Shown: positions 25,538 through 33,675, counted from the stretch's first letter. The stretch: 52,178 nucleotides of DNA from Oscillospiraceae bacterium (GCA_022800525.1 JAAWQM010000015.1:1-52178), one strand, 5' to 3'. Translations and numbers: made by a program. The notes: generated by a model from the sequence alone, not told the origin.

Positions 25538-26525
25538 GGGGTTCCTCCTTCCCGTGGACGTGGATCTGGTAAATGGGGGCCCCCGGCCCCTGGGTCAGGG
25601 ACTGTTCCCGGATGGAGCGTCCCTGCATGGGGGCGGGGTCAGCCAGGATGGCCGCAAGGCAGCTCCCCCAGTCCCGCTCCCCCGCCACGGCGCGGCAGCG
25701 CAGCGCCCCCGTCTCCGGATGGACCCAGCGCACCTCGTGGGGCCGCTCCATGGCCAGCAGAGCCATGCTCCAGCCCTCCAGCCGGTCCAGAGTCCGGTCC
25801 ATCTGCGCCAGGGGGCCGCAGTGGTCAAAGGTCAGCACCGGCAGGGGACGGGTGTCCTCGGGGGGCTCCCGGGTAACCAGCTCGTCCCGTTTGGCGCTCA
25901 TCTTCCAGTGGATCATCCGCAGGCTGTCGCCGGGGCGGTAGTCCCGCAGCTCGTAGTTCTCACCGAAGACCGTCCTGCTCTTCTGCTCCGGCACAGGCGC
26001 GCCCATGCCCTCCGGCAGCTCCACAGGCCCCGGGTCCTCCGCCAGGGGGGTCACCAGCAGGGTGAACAGCTCCGGCCTGCGCACCGGCAGGGCGAACAGC
26101 CCCAGGCAGTCGCACACCCACAGCCGCTCCACCCGGCACTCGATGGCCCCGCAGTGATCGGTCTCCAGGGTCCACATCCGGTCCTCCTCCGGGGCAAGGC
26201 CCCGCATGGCCGCCCTGGCCAGATGCTCCTGCCCGGTCATGCGGTTGGTGATCCGCAGGCGGTAGGAGGCCCGGGCGATGGGCAGATGGAACCGGTTGTC
26301 CAGCCGCAGCGTCAGCGACACCGACCCGCCCCGGGGAATCCGGCAGGTCGTGGCGTCCAGGGACGCCCGGCAGCCCAGCATGGCCGGCAAGCTGACCACC
26401 AGTCCCAGCAGAGGGAAGAAGAGGACGGCGCAAAAAATAAAATGAAACAGGTAGCCCACGTCCAGCATCTGTCCCAGCAGGGCAAACAGCAGGACCACGG
26501 CGTATAGAAGCCTCCGTCTGCGCAT
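25524..26525 (-). CDS. DUF58 domain protein
   Basis: A 333-aa protein with two N-terminal hydrophobic segments (about residues 6-20 and 23-45) and a DUF58 domain with the hallmark YRPGDSLRMIHWKMSAK near residue 215. DUF58 proteins are von Willebrand-A-like and are encoded with MoxR ATPases. The start at 26525 (MRRRRLLYAVV) was chosen over a longer frame that would run antisense-like through moxR. It lies 4 bp after the moxR stop and overlaps the transglutaminase gene by 14 nt, as expected for one operon. Confidence 0.9.
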   Translation of the reverse strand: MRRRRLLYAVVLLFALLGQMLDVGYLFHFIFCAVLFFPLLGLVVSLPAMLGCRASLDATTCRIPRGGSVSLTLRLDNRFHLPIARASYRLRITNRMTGQEHLARAAMRGLAPEEDRMWTLETDHCGAIECRVERLWVCDCLGLFALPVRRPELFTLLVTPLAEDPGPVELPEGMGAPVPEQKSRTVFGENYELRDYRPGDSLRMIHWKMSAKRDELVTREPPEDTRPLPVLTFDHCGPLAQMDRTLDRLEGWSMALLAMERPHEVRWVHPETGALRCRAVAGERDWGSCLAAILADPAPMQGRSIREQSLTQGPGAPIYQIHVHGKEEPHVQS

Positions 26526-26529
26526 GGCG

Positions 26530-27465
26530 TTACGGCAGCTTCGGGGGGTCCACCGTGTGCAACACATTCTGGGCGATCTCCTGGGCGCTGGCGGTGCGCT
26601 CCGCGCCGGGGACCAGCAGCAGCCGATGGGCGGCGCAGTCCGCCCAGATCGCCTGTACGTCCTCCGGGAGCACATAGTCCCGGCCCCGGAGGAAGGCCAC
26701 CGCGCGGCTCATGGCGGTGATGGCCAGGGTAGCCCGGGGGCTGGCCCCCTGGAGCAGCTGGGGGTGCTTCCGGGTGGCGATGACCAGCCGTATGATGTAC
26801 TGGAGAATGGACTCGCTGATGTGGACGCGGTCCACCGATGAGCGTATGAACTCCAGGGATTCCTGGTCCACCACCTGCTGCACGCTGTTCATGGCCTGGC
26901 TGTACTGCTTCCGGCGCAACAGCTCCAGCTCCTCCTCCGGGGAGGGGTAGCCCATGCTGAGGCGCACCAGGAAGCGGTCAAGCTGGCTGTCCGGCAGCCT
27001 CTGGGTGCCGGAGGCGCCCACCGGGTTCTGGGTTGCGATGACCAGGAAGGGCTGGGGCACCGGACGGCTGACGCCGTCCACCGTGACCTGCCCCTCCTCC
27101 ATGGCCTCCAGCAAAGCGGACTGGGTGCGGCTGGTAGCCCGGTTTAGCTCATCCGCCAGGAACAGGTTGCACATGACCGCGCCGGGCTGGTACTCCATCT
27201 TTCCAGTGGCCTTGTTGTAGATGGAGAAGCCGGTGACGTCGGAGGGCATCACGTCCGGGGTGAACTGGACGCGGGAGAACTCCAGGTCAAGGGCCTTGGC
27301 GAAGGCCAGGGCCATAGTGGTCTTCCCTACGCCGGGGATGTCCTCCAGCAGGATATGGCCCCGGGCCAGGATGGCCGCCAGAGCCTTTACAATCACCATG
27401 TCCTTGCCGACAATGGCCTTTTTGACCTCCGCCACTACCATGGCGGCCAGATTTTTTTCGTTCAT
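26530..27465 (-). CDS. MoxR-family AAA+ ATPase
   Basis: Chaperone-like ATPase of 311 aa, AAA_3 family. Walker A is EDIPGVGKTTMALAFAKAL (about residues 41-59), Walker B is NLFLADELNRA, sensor 1 is VIATQNPVGASGTQRLPDSQ, and the C-terminal lid contains GASPRATLAITAMSRAVA. ATG 27465 follows AAAGGA. It opens the MoxR-DUF58-transglutaminase operon; by family knowledge it would remodel or activate partner proteins at the membrane. Confidence 0.94.
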   Translation of the reverse strand: MNEKNLAAMVVAEVKKAIVGKDMVIVKALAAILARGHILLEDIPGVGKTTMALAFAKALDLEFSRVQFTPDVMPSDVTGFSIYNKATGKMEYQPGAVMCNLFLADELNRATSRTQSALLEAMEEGQVTVDGVSRPVPQPFLVIATQNPVGASGTQRLPDSQLDRFLVRLSMGYPSPEEELELLRRKQYSQAMNSVQQVVDQESLEFIRSSVDRVHISESILQYIIRLVIATRKHPQLLQGASPRATLAITAMSRAVAFLRGRDYVLPEDVQAIWADCAAHRLLLVPGAERTASAQEIAQNVLHTVDPPKLP

Positions 27466-27583
27466 TGACGTGTCCTTTCATCGGGGTTCTGTTCATGTGT
27501 TCATAAAACAGGCGCTTCCATAGAAGCCCATTTGATTATAGTATCCGAATCCGTTTCCGTCAACTGGATTTTGCGGCGGCGCA

Positions 27584-27637
27584 CAGAAATCAATTTTTGG
27601 AAGAACTATCCTCCAAACCGCACCAGACTGTGCGCCC
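27584..27637 (+). repeat. Copy of the ATCAATTTT dispersed repeat
   Basis: Begins CAGAAATCAATTTTTGGAAG and contains CCGCACCAGACTGTGCGCCCCT. This aligns with 33683-33730 (GAACCATCTCCCGAACCGC and CCAGACTGTGC) and with the copy at 4287. It lies between moxR and pdaA. Confidence 0.6.
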
Positions 27638-27673
27638 CTACGCTGGATTGTGCGTTTTCCCAATGATTGACCG

Positions 27674-27703
27674 TGCATAGCTGCCCCCAAACTGCGCACA
27701 CTA
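27674..27703 (+). promoter_or_regulatory. Candidate sigma-G promoter of pdaA
   Basis: TGCATA (27674-27679), 17-bp spacer and CACACTA (27697-27703) match the forespore consensus TGNATA-N17-CATACTA at all but one conserved base. It ends 31 bp before the ATG, in front of AGGAGGT. pdaA in Bacillus is sigma-G dependent. Confidence 0.55.
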
Positions 27704-27734
27704 GCGGAAACGTGTAAGTCAGGAGGTATTTATT

Positions 27735-28553
27735 ATGTTCAGAGCAGACCGCCGGTCCATATGGGCATTCGGCGTCATGACAGCGCTGTCGCTGGCCGCC
27801 GCAGCGCTCCTGTCCCTGGGGGACGAGACGGAGGCGGCGCCTGCGGCGGGCGGAGCCGAGGTAACTCTGTCAGCGGGCAACTGGGGGCTGTCCTTCCCCA
27901 AGGAGGGGGAGCCGCCGGTGGGCAACGCCACAGTGGAGCAGCTAAAGCGGTATGACGCGTATTATATCGGAGACACTTCGCAGAAAGTGATTTATCTGAC
28001 CTTTGACTGCGGCTATGAAAACGGCAACACGGAGCAAATCCTGGACGCCCTGAAAAAACACAGCGCCCCCGCCGCCTTCTTCGTGGTGGGGCACATGATT
28101 GAGTCCGCCCCGGAGATTGTCAAGCGCATGGCCGCCGAGGGCCACATCGTGGGCAACCACACCTTCCACCACCCGGATATGTCCGCCATCTCCCAGAAGG
28201 AGGCGTTCCGGAAGGAGCTGGACTCCCTGGCGGCCCTCTACAAGGAGACCACCGGACAGGAGCTGTCCCGCTTCTACCGCCCACCCCAGGGCAAGTACAG
28301 TGAGGAAAATCTGAAGCAGGCCCAGGAGCTGGGCTGGAAGACTGTTTTCTGGAGCCTGGCCTACGTGGACTGGAACACCGACAATCAGCCCACGGCGGAG
28401 CAGGCGTTCTCCAAGCTGCTGCCCCGCATCCATGACGGCGCAATCGTGCTGCTGCACTCCACCTCCAGTACCAATGCGGAAATCCTGGACGAGCTGCTGA
28501 CCAAATGGGAGGACATGGGGTATACGTTCAAATCGCTGAACGAGATGGCGTAA
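27735..28553 (+). CDS. pdaA: Polysaccharide deacetylase, PdaA-like (muramic delta-lactam synthesis)
   Basis: Predicted to remove the acetyl group from N-acetylmuramic acid during spore cortex synthesis, leading to muramic delta-lactam. The 272-aa protein has an N-terminal signal/anchor (about residues 9-29) and a NodB-type domain. The first motif is TFDCGYENG (89-97), the PdaA-like variant of TFDDG with Cys92 in place of the second Asp; the zinc motif is NHTFHHP (141-147), and RPPQGKYSE and HDGAIVLLHSTS follow. The PdaA signature GYENGNT supports the name over a general chitin deacetylase. A forespore-type promoter precedes it and a strong terminator follows. Confidence 0.88.
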   Translation: MFRADRRSIWAFGVMTALSLAAAALLSLGDETEAAPAAGGAEVTLSAGNWGLSFPKEGEPPVGNATVEQLKRYDAYYIGDTSQKVIYLTFDCGYENGNTEQILDALKKHSAPAAFFVVGHMIESAPEIVKRMAAEGHIVGNHTFHHPDMSAISQKEAFRKELDSLAALYKETTGQELSRFYRPPQGKYSEENLKQAQELGWKTVFWSLAYVDWNTDNQPTAEQAFSKLLPRIHDGAIVLLHSTSSTNAEILDELLTKWEDMGYTFKSLNEMA

Positions 28554-28561
28554 AACGCGAT

Positions 28562-28595
28562 AAACAGGAGGACCATCCCCGGTCCTCCTGTTTTC
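28562..28595. terminator. Bidirectional terminator between pdaA and the metallo-hydrolase gene
   Basis: AAACAGGAGGACC pairs with GGTCCTCCTGTTT around a 6-nt loop; a T run follows on the plus strand and an A/T stretch on the other. The two flanking genes converge here. Confidence 0.88.
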
Positions 28596-28609
28596 TCTGC
28601 CTGCGCGGC

Positions 28610-29218
28610 TCAGCCCAGCGTCAGCGCCGCAACCTGCCGGGGCATATCCTGTTCCATGACCAGCGTGCTGCCGCAGCGCTTCACCAGCTCCGGTGGATAC
28701 AGCCCGGTGAAGTCCTCTAGGGTCCCCAGCACGTCGAAGCCCACCGGTCCGTTCCGGTAGTGCATGGGCACCACCACGTTCGCCCCGACGGCGTCCGCGA
28801 CGGCCTTGGCGGCGGAGGCGTCGATGGTGTAGTACCCGCCCACCGGAATCAGCGCCGCGTCACAGGGCCCCAGCTCCGCCAGCTGCTCCGGACTGAGGAG
28901 GTGGCCCAGGTCGCCCATATGGGCCACGGAGATGCCCTCAGCGGTGAATTTGCGGATGGTGTTGGGCCCCCGCAGCGCGCCGTTCTGACCGTCGTGAAAA
29001 ACAGAGACCTCATGGACGGCGAACGGGTTTTGCTTCCCGCTGGTCAGCCGCACCTTCTCCGTATAGGCATGGTCAAAATGTCCGTGGCTGCAATAGACGG
29101 CGTCCGCCTCCGTCTCGATATCCGCCAGCCCCCTCACCTCCTTGTAGGGGTCCAGCAGCGCGCGGAAGCCGCCGCTCTCCAGTATAAAGCAGGAATGTCC
29201 CAGCCAAGTGATGGTCAT
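28610..29218 (-). CDS. Metallo-beta-lactamase-fold hydrolase (UlaG/UPF0173-like)
   Basis: A 202-aa protein starting MTITWLGHSCF, with the metal motif SHGHFDHAY, AHMGDLGHLL, and VVPMHYRNGP near the C-terminus. These are the motifs of the L-ascorbate-6-phosphate lactonase/UPF0173 branch of the metallo-beta-lactamase fold. The frame is open upstream into deoD, but ATG 29218 follows AAGGAGGA and gives the family N-terminus. It lies 14 bp after deoD and is probably cotranscribed. The substrate is unknown. Confidence 0.85.
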   Translation of the reverse strand: MTITWLGHSCFILESGGFRALLDPYKEVRGLADIETEADAVYCSHGHFDHAYTEKVRLTSGKQNPFAVHEVSVFHDGQNGALRGPNTIRKFTAEGISVAHMGDLGHLLSPEQLAELGPCDAALIPVGGYYTIDASAAKAVADAVGANVVVPMHYRNGPVGFDVLGTLEDFTGLYPPELVKRCGSTLVMEQDMPRQVAALTLG

Positions 29219-29232
29219 GTTGAGCGTCCTCC

Positions 29233-29949
29233 TTACTTCCCGGCCATTTTGACCGCAGTTTCCAGGGCAATGCGCATCATGGAGGTAAAGGTGGTCTGGC
29301 GGGCCTTCGCGTCCAGCGCCTCGCCGGTGACGATGCTGTCGGAGATGGAGCAGATGGCCAGGGCCCGCTTGCCCAGTCTGGCGGCAGTCATGTAGAGGGC
29401 CGCGGACTCCATCTCCACCGCCAGTACGCCCATTTCCGCCCACTTCATGGTGGAGTTGGACGCGTCATAGAAGACGTCGGAGCTGAGCAGGTTGCCCACA
29501 GGCATCTCCACGCCCAGCCCGCGGGCGGCGGCCACAGCCGTCTCCAGCAGAGTGAAGTCCGCAATGGGCGCGAACTGCCCTGGCAGGCCGTATTGATGGG
29601 CGAAATTGGAGTCTGTGCAGGACGCCTGACCAGCGATGACGTCCCGCAGCTTCAGCCTTTCGCTGATGGCCCCGGCGGAGCCGATGCGGATGATGTTCTC
29701 CACGCCGTACTGGCTGAACAGCTCGTGGGAGTAGATGCCCATGGAGGGCATCCCCATGCCGGAGGCCATGACGGACACGGGCGTGCCCTTGTAGGTCCCG
29801 GTATAGCCCTGGATGCCCCGGACGTTGTTGACCAGCTTCGCGTTCTCCAGGAAGGTGTCCGCGATGAATTTCGCCCGCAGGGGGTCTCCTGGCATCAGGA
29901 CCGTTTTCGCGAAGTCGCCCGGCTGGGCGGAGTTGTGGGGAGTTGACAT
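29233..29949 (-). CDS. deoD: Purine nucleoside phosphorylase, DeoD type
   Basis: Splits purine nucleosides with phosphate into base and ribose-1-phosphate in purine salvage. The 238-aa product is the hexameric, bacterial low-molecular-mass type: STPHNSAQPGDFAKTVLMPG near the start, DPLRAKFIADTFLE for phosphate binding, VMASGMGMPSMGIYSHEL, IRIGSAGA, and the catalytic Asp in CSISDSIVTGE. ATG 29949 follows AGAGAGGAT. First gene of a deoD/metallo-hydrolase pair. Confidence 0.95.
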   Translation of the reverse strand: MSTPHNSAQPGDFAKTVLMPGDPLRAKFIADTFLENAKLVNNVRGIQGYTGTYKGTPVSVMASGMGMPSMGIYSHELFSQYGVENIIRIGSAGAISERLKLRDVIAGQASCTDSNFAHQYGLPGQFAPIADFTLLETAVAAARGLGVEMPVGNLLSSDVFYDASNSTMKWAEMGVLAVEMESAALYMTAARLGKRALAICSISDSIVTGEALDAKARQTTFTSMMRIALETAVKMAGK

Positions 29950-30007
29950 GGCGCGTATCCTCTCTTTCGTATTGTTTTTGGGGTGTATCTGTGTTTGGGG
30001 GCGGCTC

Positions 30008-30214
30008 CTATGGGTTACGTTCCCGGCAGACCAGCTCGTCCAGAGACAGTTTGTAATAATCCGCCAGGGCGATCAGCGCAGACAATTTCGGTTCTCTTTC
30101 TCCATATTCATAGCGTTGATAGGTCAGGGTGCTGATTCCTAATTCTTTTGCGATTTCTTTTTGGGTAAGCCCGTTTTGTTCCCGAAGTGTTGAAAGATGT
30201 TCAGAAAAAGTCAT
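30008..30214 (-). CDS. Small XRE-family regulator (68 aa)
   Basis: Almost entirely a Cro/C1-type helix-turn-helix: LREQNGLTQKEIAKELGI (helices 2-3) followed by STLTYQRYEYGEREPKLSAL. The start at MTFSEHL (30214) was preferred to an upstream in-frame ATG at 30262, which would lie inside the promoter of the divergent gene; AGGAGC precedes it. The shared 77-bp gap has a strong promoter for the divergent small gene, flanked by two perfect copies of ACAAACGGTTAT, the likely operator. This looks like a minimal autoregulated repressor with one partner gene. Confidence 0.88.
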   Translation of the reverse strand: MTFSEHLSTLREQNGLTQKEIAKELGISTLTYQRYEYGEREPKLSALIALADYYKLSLDELVCRERNP

Positions 30215-30223
30215 AGCAGCTCC

Positions 30224-30270
30224 TTGACATATACAAACGGTTATGATACAATGCACTAACAAACGGTTAT
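30224..30270 (+). promoter_or_regulatory. Promoter with two direct-repeat operators
   Basis: TTGACA (30224-30229), 17-bp spacer and TACAAT (30247-30252). The 12-bp sequence ACAAACGGTTAT occurs exactly at 30233-30244 within the spacer and 30259-30270 just past the start point, 26 bp apart. Each contains the near-palindrome AACGGTT. Binding at both would block RNA polymerase. Confidence 0.75.
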
Positions 30271-30291
30271 ATAAAGAAAGGGGTATCCATC

Positions 30292-30540
30292 ATGGAACTG
30301 ACCGACATCCTGTCCCAATACCTGTATGAGGAACAGCACGAGGCGCTGAAAGCGGATGCGTCCTATCAGGCCGCGCGGTCCGCCAGAAATCAGGCGGCGG
30401 AAGCTCTGACAGATACATTGTCTCCGGAACAGCTCCGCCTGTTCCATACTTACATGGAACAGGAAAACTACCTGGATGCCCTGGCGCTCCGCCATTTCTT
30501 TTCCCGCTGTGCGCTCCTGCTTGTCCCGCAGGGAAGATAG
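30292..30540 (+). CDS. Small helical protein paired with an XRE regulator (82 aa)
   Basis: Product begins MELTDILSQYLYEEQHEALK and contains ALTDTLSPEQLRLFHTYMEQ; it is predicted wholly helical with no membrane segment. It loosely resembles the short DUF6809-like proteins of Clostridia (L-x-L-x5-LF-x2-Y pattern), which are often encoded beside small XRE regulators. ATG 30292 follows GAAAGGGG. Expression is probably repressed by the divergent XRE protein through the operators in the gap. Not a recognised toxin or antitoxin; function unknown. Confidence 0.7.
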   Translation: MELTDILSQYLYEEQHEALKADASYQAARSARNQAAEALTDTLSPEQLRLFHTYMEQENYLDALALRHFFSRCALLLVPQGR

Positions 30541-30567
30541 AACGCTCCGCCCGGAACGGACAGCCCG

Positions 30568-31980
30568 TTACCGCGCCTCCCCGAACAGCGCCCAGGTATT
30601 GCTGTCCACGATTCTGGCCTCGGCATAGCTTCCAATCAGGCCGTGGTCCCCTTTGAGATGGACCAGCCGTCCCCCTGCGGTCCGGCTGGACAGGGGCCAG
30701 GTTTTGTCGCCGCTCCCGCCGTCCACCAGCACCCGGACGGTCTTTCCTACATAGGCCCGGTGCAGTCCGGCGGAAATACTGTTCTGCGCGTCCAGCAGCC
30801 GGTCGAACCACACCTGCTTTTCCGCCCGCGAGGCCGGGTCCGGCAGCTTCGCCGCCGGCGTTCCCGGGCGGGGGGAGTAGATGAAGGTGAACAGCGCGTC
30901 ATAGCGCACCTCCTGGATGAGGGCGACCGTGTCCATAGCCTCCTCCTCCGTCTCGCCGGGAAAGCCGATGATGATATCGCTGGTCAGCACCAGCTCCGGC
31001 ATGACGCTCCTGGCGTACCGGACCTTTTCCAGATACTGCTCCCGGGTGTACCCCCGGTTCATGGCCTTCAGGACCCGGCTGTTCCCGGACTGGACCGGCA
31101 GGTGGAGCTGCTTCGCCACATGGTCGCACGCCGCCATCGCGTCGAAGAGCTTTTCTCCCGCGTCCTTGGGGTGGCTGGTCATGAAGCGGATAAGGTAGTC
31201 GCCGGGAATCCGGTCAATCTCCCGCAGCAGGTCCGCGAAATCCATGGGACAGTCCAGATCCTTGCCGTAGGAGTTGACGTTCTGCCCCAGCAGGGTAATC
31301 TCCTTGAAGCCGCTCTCCACCAGCTCCCGGATCTCGGCCAGGATGCGCTCCGGTTCCCTGCTGCGCTCCCGGCCCCGGACGTAGGGGACGATGCAGTAGG
31401 AACAGAAGTTGTTGCACCCGTACATGATGGAGACCCATGCCTTCACGGCGCTCTCCCGCACCACGGGCATCCCCTCGGCGATGGTCCCGTGCTCGTTCCG
31501 GATGGAGAACACCCGGTCCCTGCCGGAACAGACCTCATACAGCAGCTCCGGGAATTTCCACAGCGCCTGGGGGCCGAAAACCAGGTCCACATGGCGGTAA
31601 GAGGCTTTGATCTTTTCCGCCACCGCCTCCTGCTGGGCCATGCAGCCGCAGAGACAGATGGTCAGGCCGGGATTTTTTTCTTTGGCGTGGACGAGCTGTC
31701 CCACAACGCCGAAGACTTTTTTTTCGGCGTTTTCCCGGATGGCGCAGGTGTTGATGACGATGACATCCGCCCGGCCGGCGTCCTGGGTGAAGCCGCAGCC
31801 CATCTCCTGGAGCATCCCCATGATCCGCTGGCTGTCGGCTACGTTCTGCTGGCAGCCATAGGTGTCCACCATCGCAAGGGGCGGATGGCCCAACTGCTGA
31901 AAAAGCGCGGCGAGGCGCTGGGTATAGTCCCGCTGGCGGTCCATATCGCCGGCGGGAACGACGACTTCTCTTCTGTCCAC
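30568..31980 (-). CDS. miaB: tRNA-2-methylthio-N6-dimethylallyladenosine synthase
   Basis: Radical-SAM methylthiotransferase that modifies A37 of tRNAs reading UNN codons. The 470-aa protein has the three MiaB parts: UPF0004 domain with cluster cysteines (VDTYGCQQNVADSQ, VINTCAIRENAEKK, CLCGCMAQQE), the radical-SAM motif CNNFCSYC inside IMYGCNNFCSYCIVPYVRG, and a C-terminal TRAM domain (about 400-465, with GKTVRVLVDG). The motif block TSHPKDAGEKLFDAM is typical for MiaB rather than MtaB or RimO. Convergent with the small gene upstream; no operon partner seen. Confidence 0.95.
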   Translation of the reverse strand: MDRREVVVPAGDMDRQRDYTQRLAALFQQLGHPPLAMVDTYGCQQNVADSQRIMGMLQEMGCGFTQDAGRADVIVINTCAIRENAEKKVFGVVGQLVHAKEKNPGLTICLCGCMAQQEAVAEKIKASYRHVDLVFGPQALWKFPELLYEVCSGRDRVFSIRNEHGTIAEGMPVVRESAVKAWVSIMYGCNNFCSYCIVPYVRGRERSREPERILAEIRELVESGFKEITLLGQNVNSYGKDLDCPMDFADLLREIDRIPGDYLIRFMTSHPKDAGEKLFDAMAACDHVAKQLHLPVQSGNSRVLKAMNRGYTREQYLEKVRYARSVMPELVLTSDIIIGFPGETEEEAMDTVALIQEVRYDALFTFIYSPRPGTPAAKLPDPASRAEKQVWFDRLLDAQNSISAGLHRAYVGKTVRVLVDGGSGDKTWPLSSRTAGGRLVHLKGDHGLIGSYAEARIVDSNTWALFGEAR

Positions 31981-32060
31981 AGGGGTTTCTCCTCATAATT
32001 CATAGAATCTCAGGTTACAATTATACAGCGGAATGAAGAAAAGCGCAAGGGGAGGTTTGG

Positions 32061-32110
32061 CAGAAATCAATTTTCAGACGGATCAACCCGCATGGCGCAT
32101 AGACCGTGCG
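32061..32110 (+). repeat. Copy of the ATCAATTTT dispersed repeat
   Basis: Begins CAGAAATCAATTTTCAGACG and ends near AGACCGTGCGG. It aligns at its first 16 bases with the copies at 4287 and 27584, and more loosely afterwards. Confidence 0.5.
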
Positions 32111-32280
32111 GAGGCGGGCGCTGCTCGTCCGCAGGCCAAAGGGCGGATTCACGGCGGCGTCCGTTCCCATTGATAAAAACCCTGACAACTGCGAAAAAAG
32201 TGATTATACAGGCTGGCGGCATAACAGGGATGAAACCTGCGCCCCCGTCCCGGAGCCCTCAACCCACAAGGTTTTGCACA

Positions 32281-32301
32281 TTATCCACAGAGTTTTCCAC
32301 A
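32281..32301 (+). promoter_or_regulatory. Two DnaA-box-like sites
   Basis: TTATCCACA (32281-32289) is an exact DnaA box; TTTTCCACA (32293-32301) differs at one base and has the same orientation, 12 bp further on. No dnaA, dnaN or recF gene lies nearby, so this is not oriC; a minor DnaA titration or control site, or chance, is possible. Confidence 0.35.
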
Positions 32302-32384
32302 TCGTTATGTCAACAACTCCGCCGCCGGAAAAGTTGGGAAATATCGCTGCGTGGCCCTTTCTGGCGGAAGCGCGGTCCATGATT

Positions 32385-32515
32385 GGCCCGGCAGACCTTC
32401 GGTTCATGGGGCCGTCATTGGCCTGCGGCCAACGACCGGCCCGGCAGACCTTCGGTTCACGGGGCCGTCATTGGCCTGCGGCCAACGACCGGCCCGGCAG
32501 ACCTTCGGTCTGCCT
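32385..32515 (+). repeat. 53-bp tandem repeat, about 2.5 copies
   Basis: Copies start at 32385, 32438 and 32491; the third is partial. The first two differ at one base. Each unit contains GGCAGACCTTCGG and GGCCTGCGGCC; the last partial unit closes a GGCAGACC/GGTCTGCC hairpin that could act as a terminator stem. It lies about 80 bp upstream of the gene at 32592. Confidence 0.85.
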
Positions 32516-32591
32516 AGTTGACAATTTGCCTCTGGCAGAGTAAAGTATTGCTGGCCGGCCTGACCGGACAGAGAAAGAAGGAGGTCCACAT

Positions 32592-33638
32592 ATGGAAGAA
32601 CACAATGCGATGAGCAGCGTCCCGTCCGGTATTCCGGCGGACCCCGCCGCCCTGGAACTGGAGACTGTCTGCAATGCAATTCCCGCCGCCGTGGAGCGGG
32701 CGGGGAGAAGCCTGGAGGAACAGTACTATGTCCGTCTGGCGGAGGAAGCTCTGGGCCCCAAGTGGCCCAACGGTGAGCCGCCTGCTGAGAGCCGGCTGCT
32801 CCTGGACGCCGCCCAGGGTGAGCTGGATCACCTGCACCAGACCGCCAAGGCGCTGGCCCAGTCCTATCAGTCCGTGGTGGGGCTGGAGGACGAGCTGGGG
32901 GCCCGTATCCGGGACGTGCGCAAGAGCCGCGACCGGAAATGGTATGTGCCCAACCCGCCCGCCAATGCGGGCATCGACCTGGAGGAGCGGCGTCAGAACC
33001 ACTTCGCCCAGGGCATCAATATCTATAAGATCCTGCTGGTATGCATCGTGGGCAGCTTCGCAGGCGTGGTGGTGGAAATGATGTGGGCTTACGCCCGCTA
33101 CGGCCTGATTGAAAGCCGCCGGGGACTGGTCTACGGGCCGTTCAACCTGCTCTACGGCGCGGGGGCCGTGTTCCTGACCCTTGCGCTTTACAAGTACCGC
33201 AACAAGGGGCGCATATGGTCCTTCCTGGGCGGCTTCATTGTGGGCAGCGCTCTGGAGTACGCCTGCTCCTGGGGCCAGGAGGCCCTGCTCGGCTCCCGCT
33301 CCTGGGACTACAGCTCGCTGCCGCTGAACCTGAACGGGCGCATCTGTTTCACATATTCCGTATTCTGGGGCCTCCTGGGTATCCTGTGGATCAAGGACCT
33401 GTATCCCCGCATGGCGAAGTGGATTCTGAAGATTCCCAACAAGGTGGGCAAACCCCTCACCTGGGCGCTGACGGCGTTCATGATCTTCAACTGCATTGTC
33501 TCCTGTGTCACCGTGGCCCGCTGGGCGGAACGCCGGGAGGGTCAGAGCGCGTCCAATTCCTTCTGGGAATTTGTGGATGAGCGGTTCCCGGACGAACGCA
33601 TGGAGCGAATTTTCGCGAATATGTCCTTTGGGGATTGA
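32592..33638 (+). CDS. Membrane protein with CmpB-like putative ABC-permease domain
   Basis: A 348-aa protein with a soluble, helical N-terminal part (about residues 1-140, rich in Glu/Ala, possible coiled coil at 55-105) and a C-terminal domain of about five transmembrane segments that resembles the CmpB-type putative ABC transporter permease family of Firmicutes: RRGLVYGPFNLLYGAGAV, GSALEYACSWGQEALLGSRSWDYS and LNLNGRICFTYSVFWGLLG. These domains usually occur alone; here a 140-residue cytoplasmic extension is added. No ATPase gene is adjacent, so transport is not established. ATG follows AAGGAGGT. Confidence 0.75.
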   Translation: MEEHNAMSSVPSGIPADPAALELETVCNAIPAAVERAGRSLEEQYYVRLAEEALGPKWPNGEPPAESRLLLDAAQGELDHLHQTAKALAQSYQSVVGLEDELGARIRDVRKSRDRKWYVPNPPANAGIDLEERRQNHFAQGINIYKILLVCIVGSFAGVVVEMMWAYARYGLIESRRGLVYGPFNLLYGAGAVFLTLALYKYRNKGRIWSFLGGFIVGSALEYACSWGQEALLGSRSWDYSSLPLNLNGRICFTYSVFWGLLGILWIKDLYPRMAKWILKIPNKVGKPLTWALTAFMIFNCIVSCVTVARWAERREGQSASNSFWEFVDERFPDERMERIFANMSFGD

Positions 33639-33675
33639 TATGGGGGCGGTGTAAATTCATTTTCCCAGCCGTTTC

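Larger units (their letters stand above)
31981..32591 (+). other. Gene-free region with repeats and DnaA-box-like sites
   Basis: Contains a copy of the ATCAATTTT repeat (32061-32110), a candidate promoter (CTGACA then TTATAC near 32180-32210), two DnaA-box-like sites and a 53-bp tandem repeat, each listed separately. No ORF with a plausible start was found before the gene at 32592. Confidence 0.5.

Noticed and set aside
30008-30540. Classical type II toxin-antitoxin pair
   Set aside because: The genes are divergent rather than overlapping in one operon, and the 82-aa protein shows no known toxin motif.
32281-32301. Chromosome origin
   Set aside because: Only two DnaA-like boxes, no AT-rich unwinding region and no dnaA/dnaN nearby.
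32385-32515. CRISPR array
   Set aside because: The 53-bp units are contiguous tandem copies without unique spacers, and no cas genes are present.
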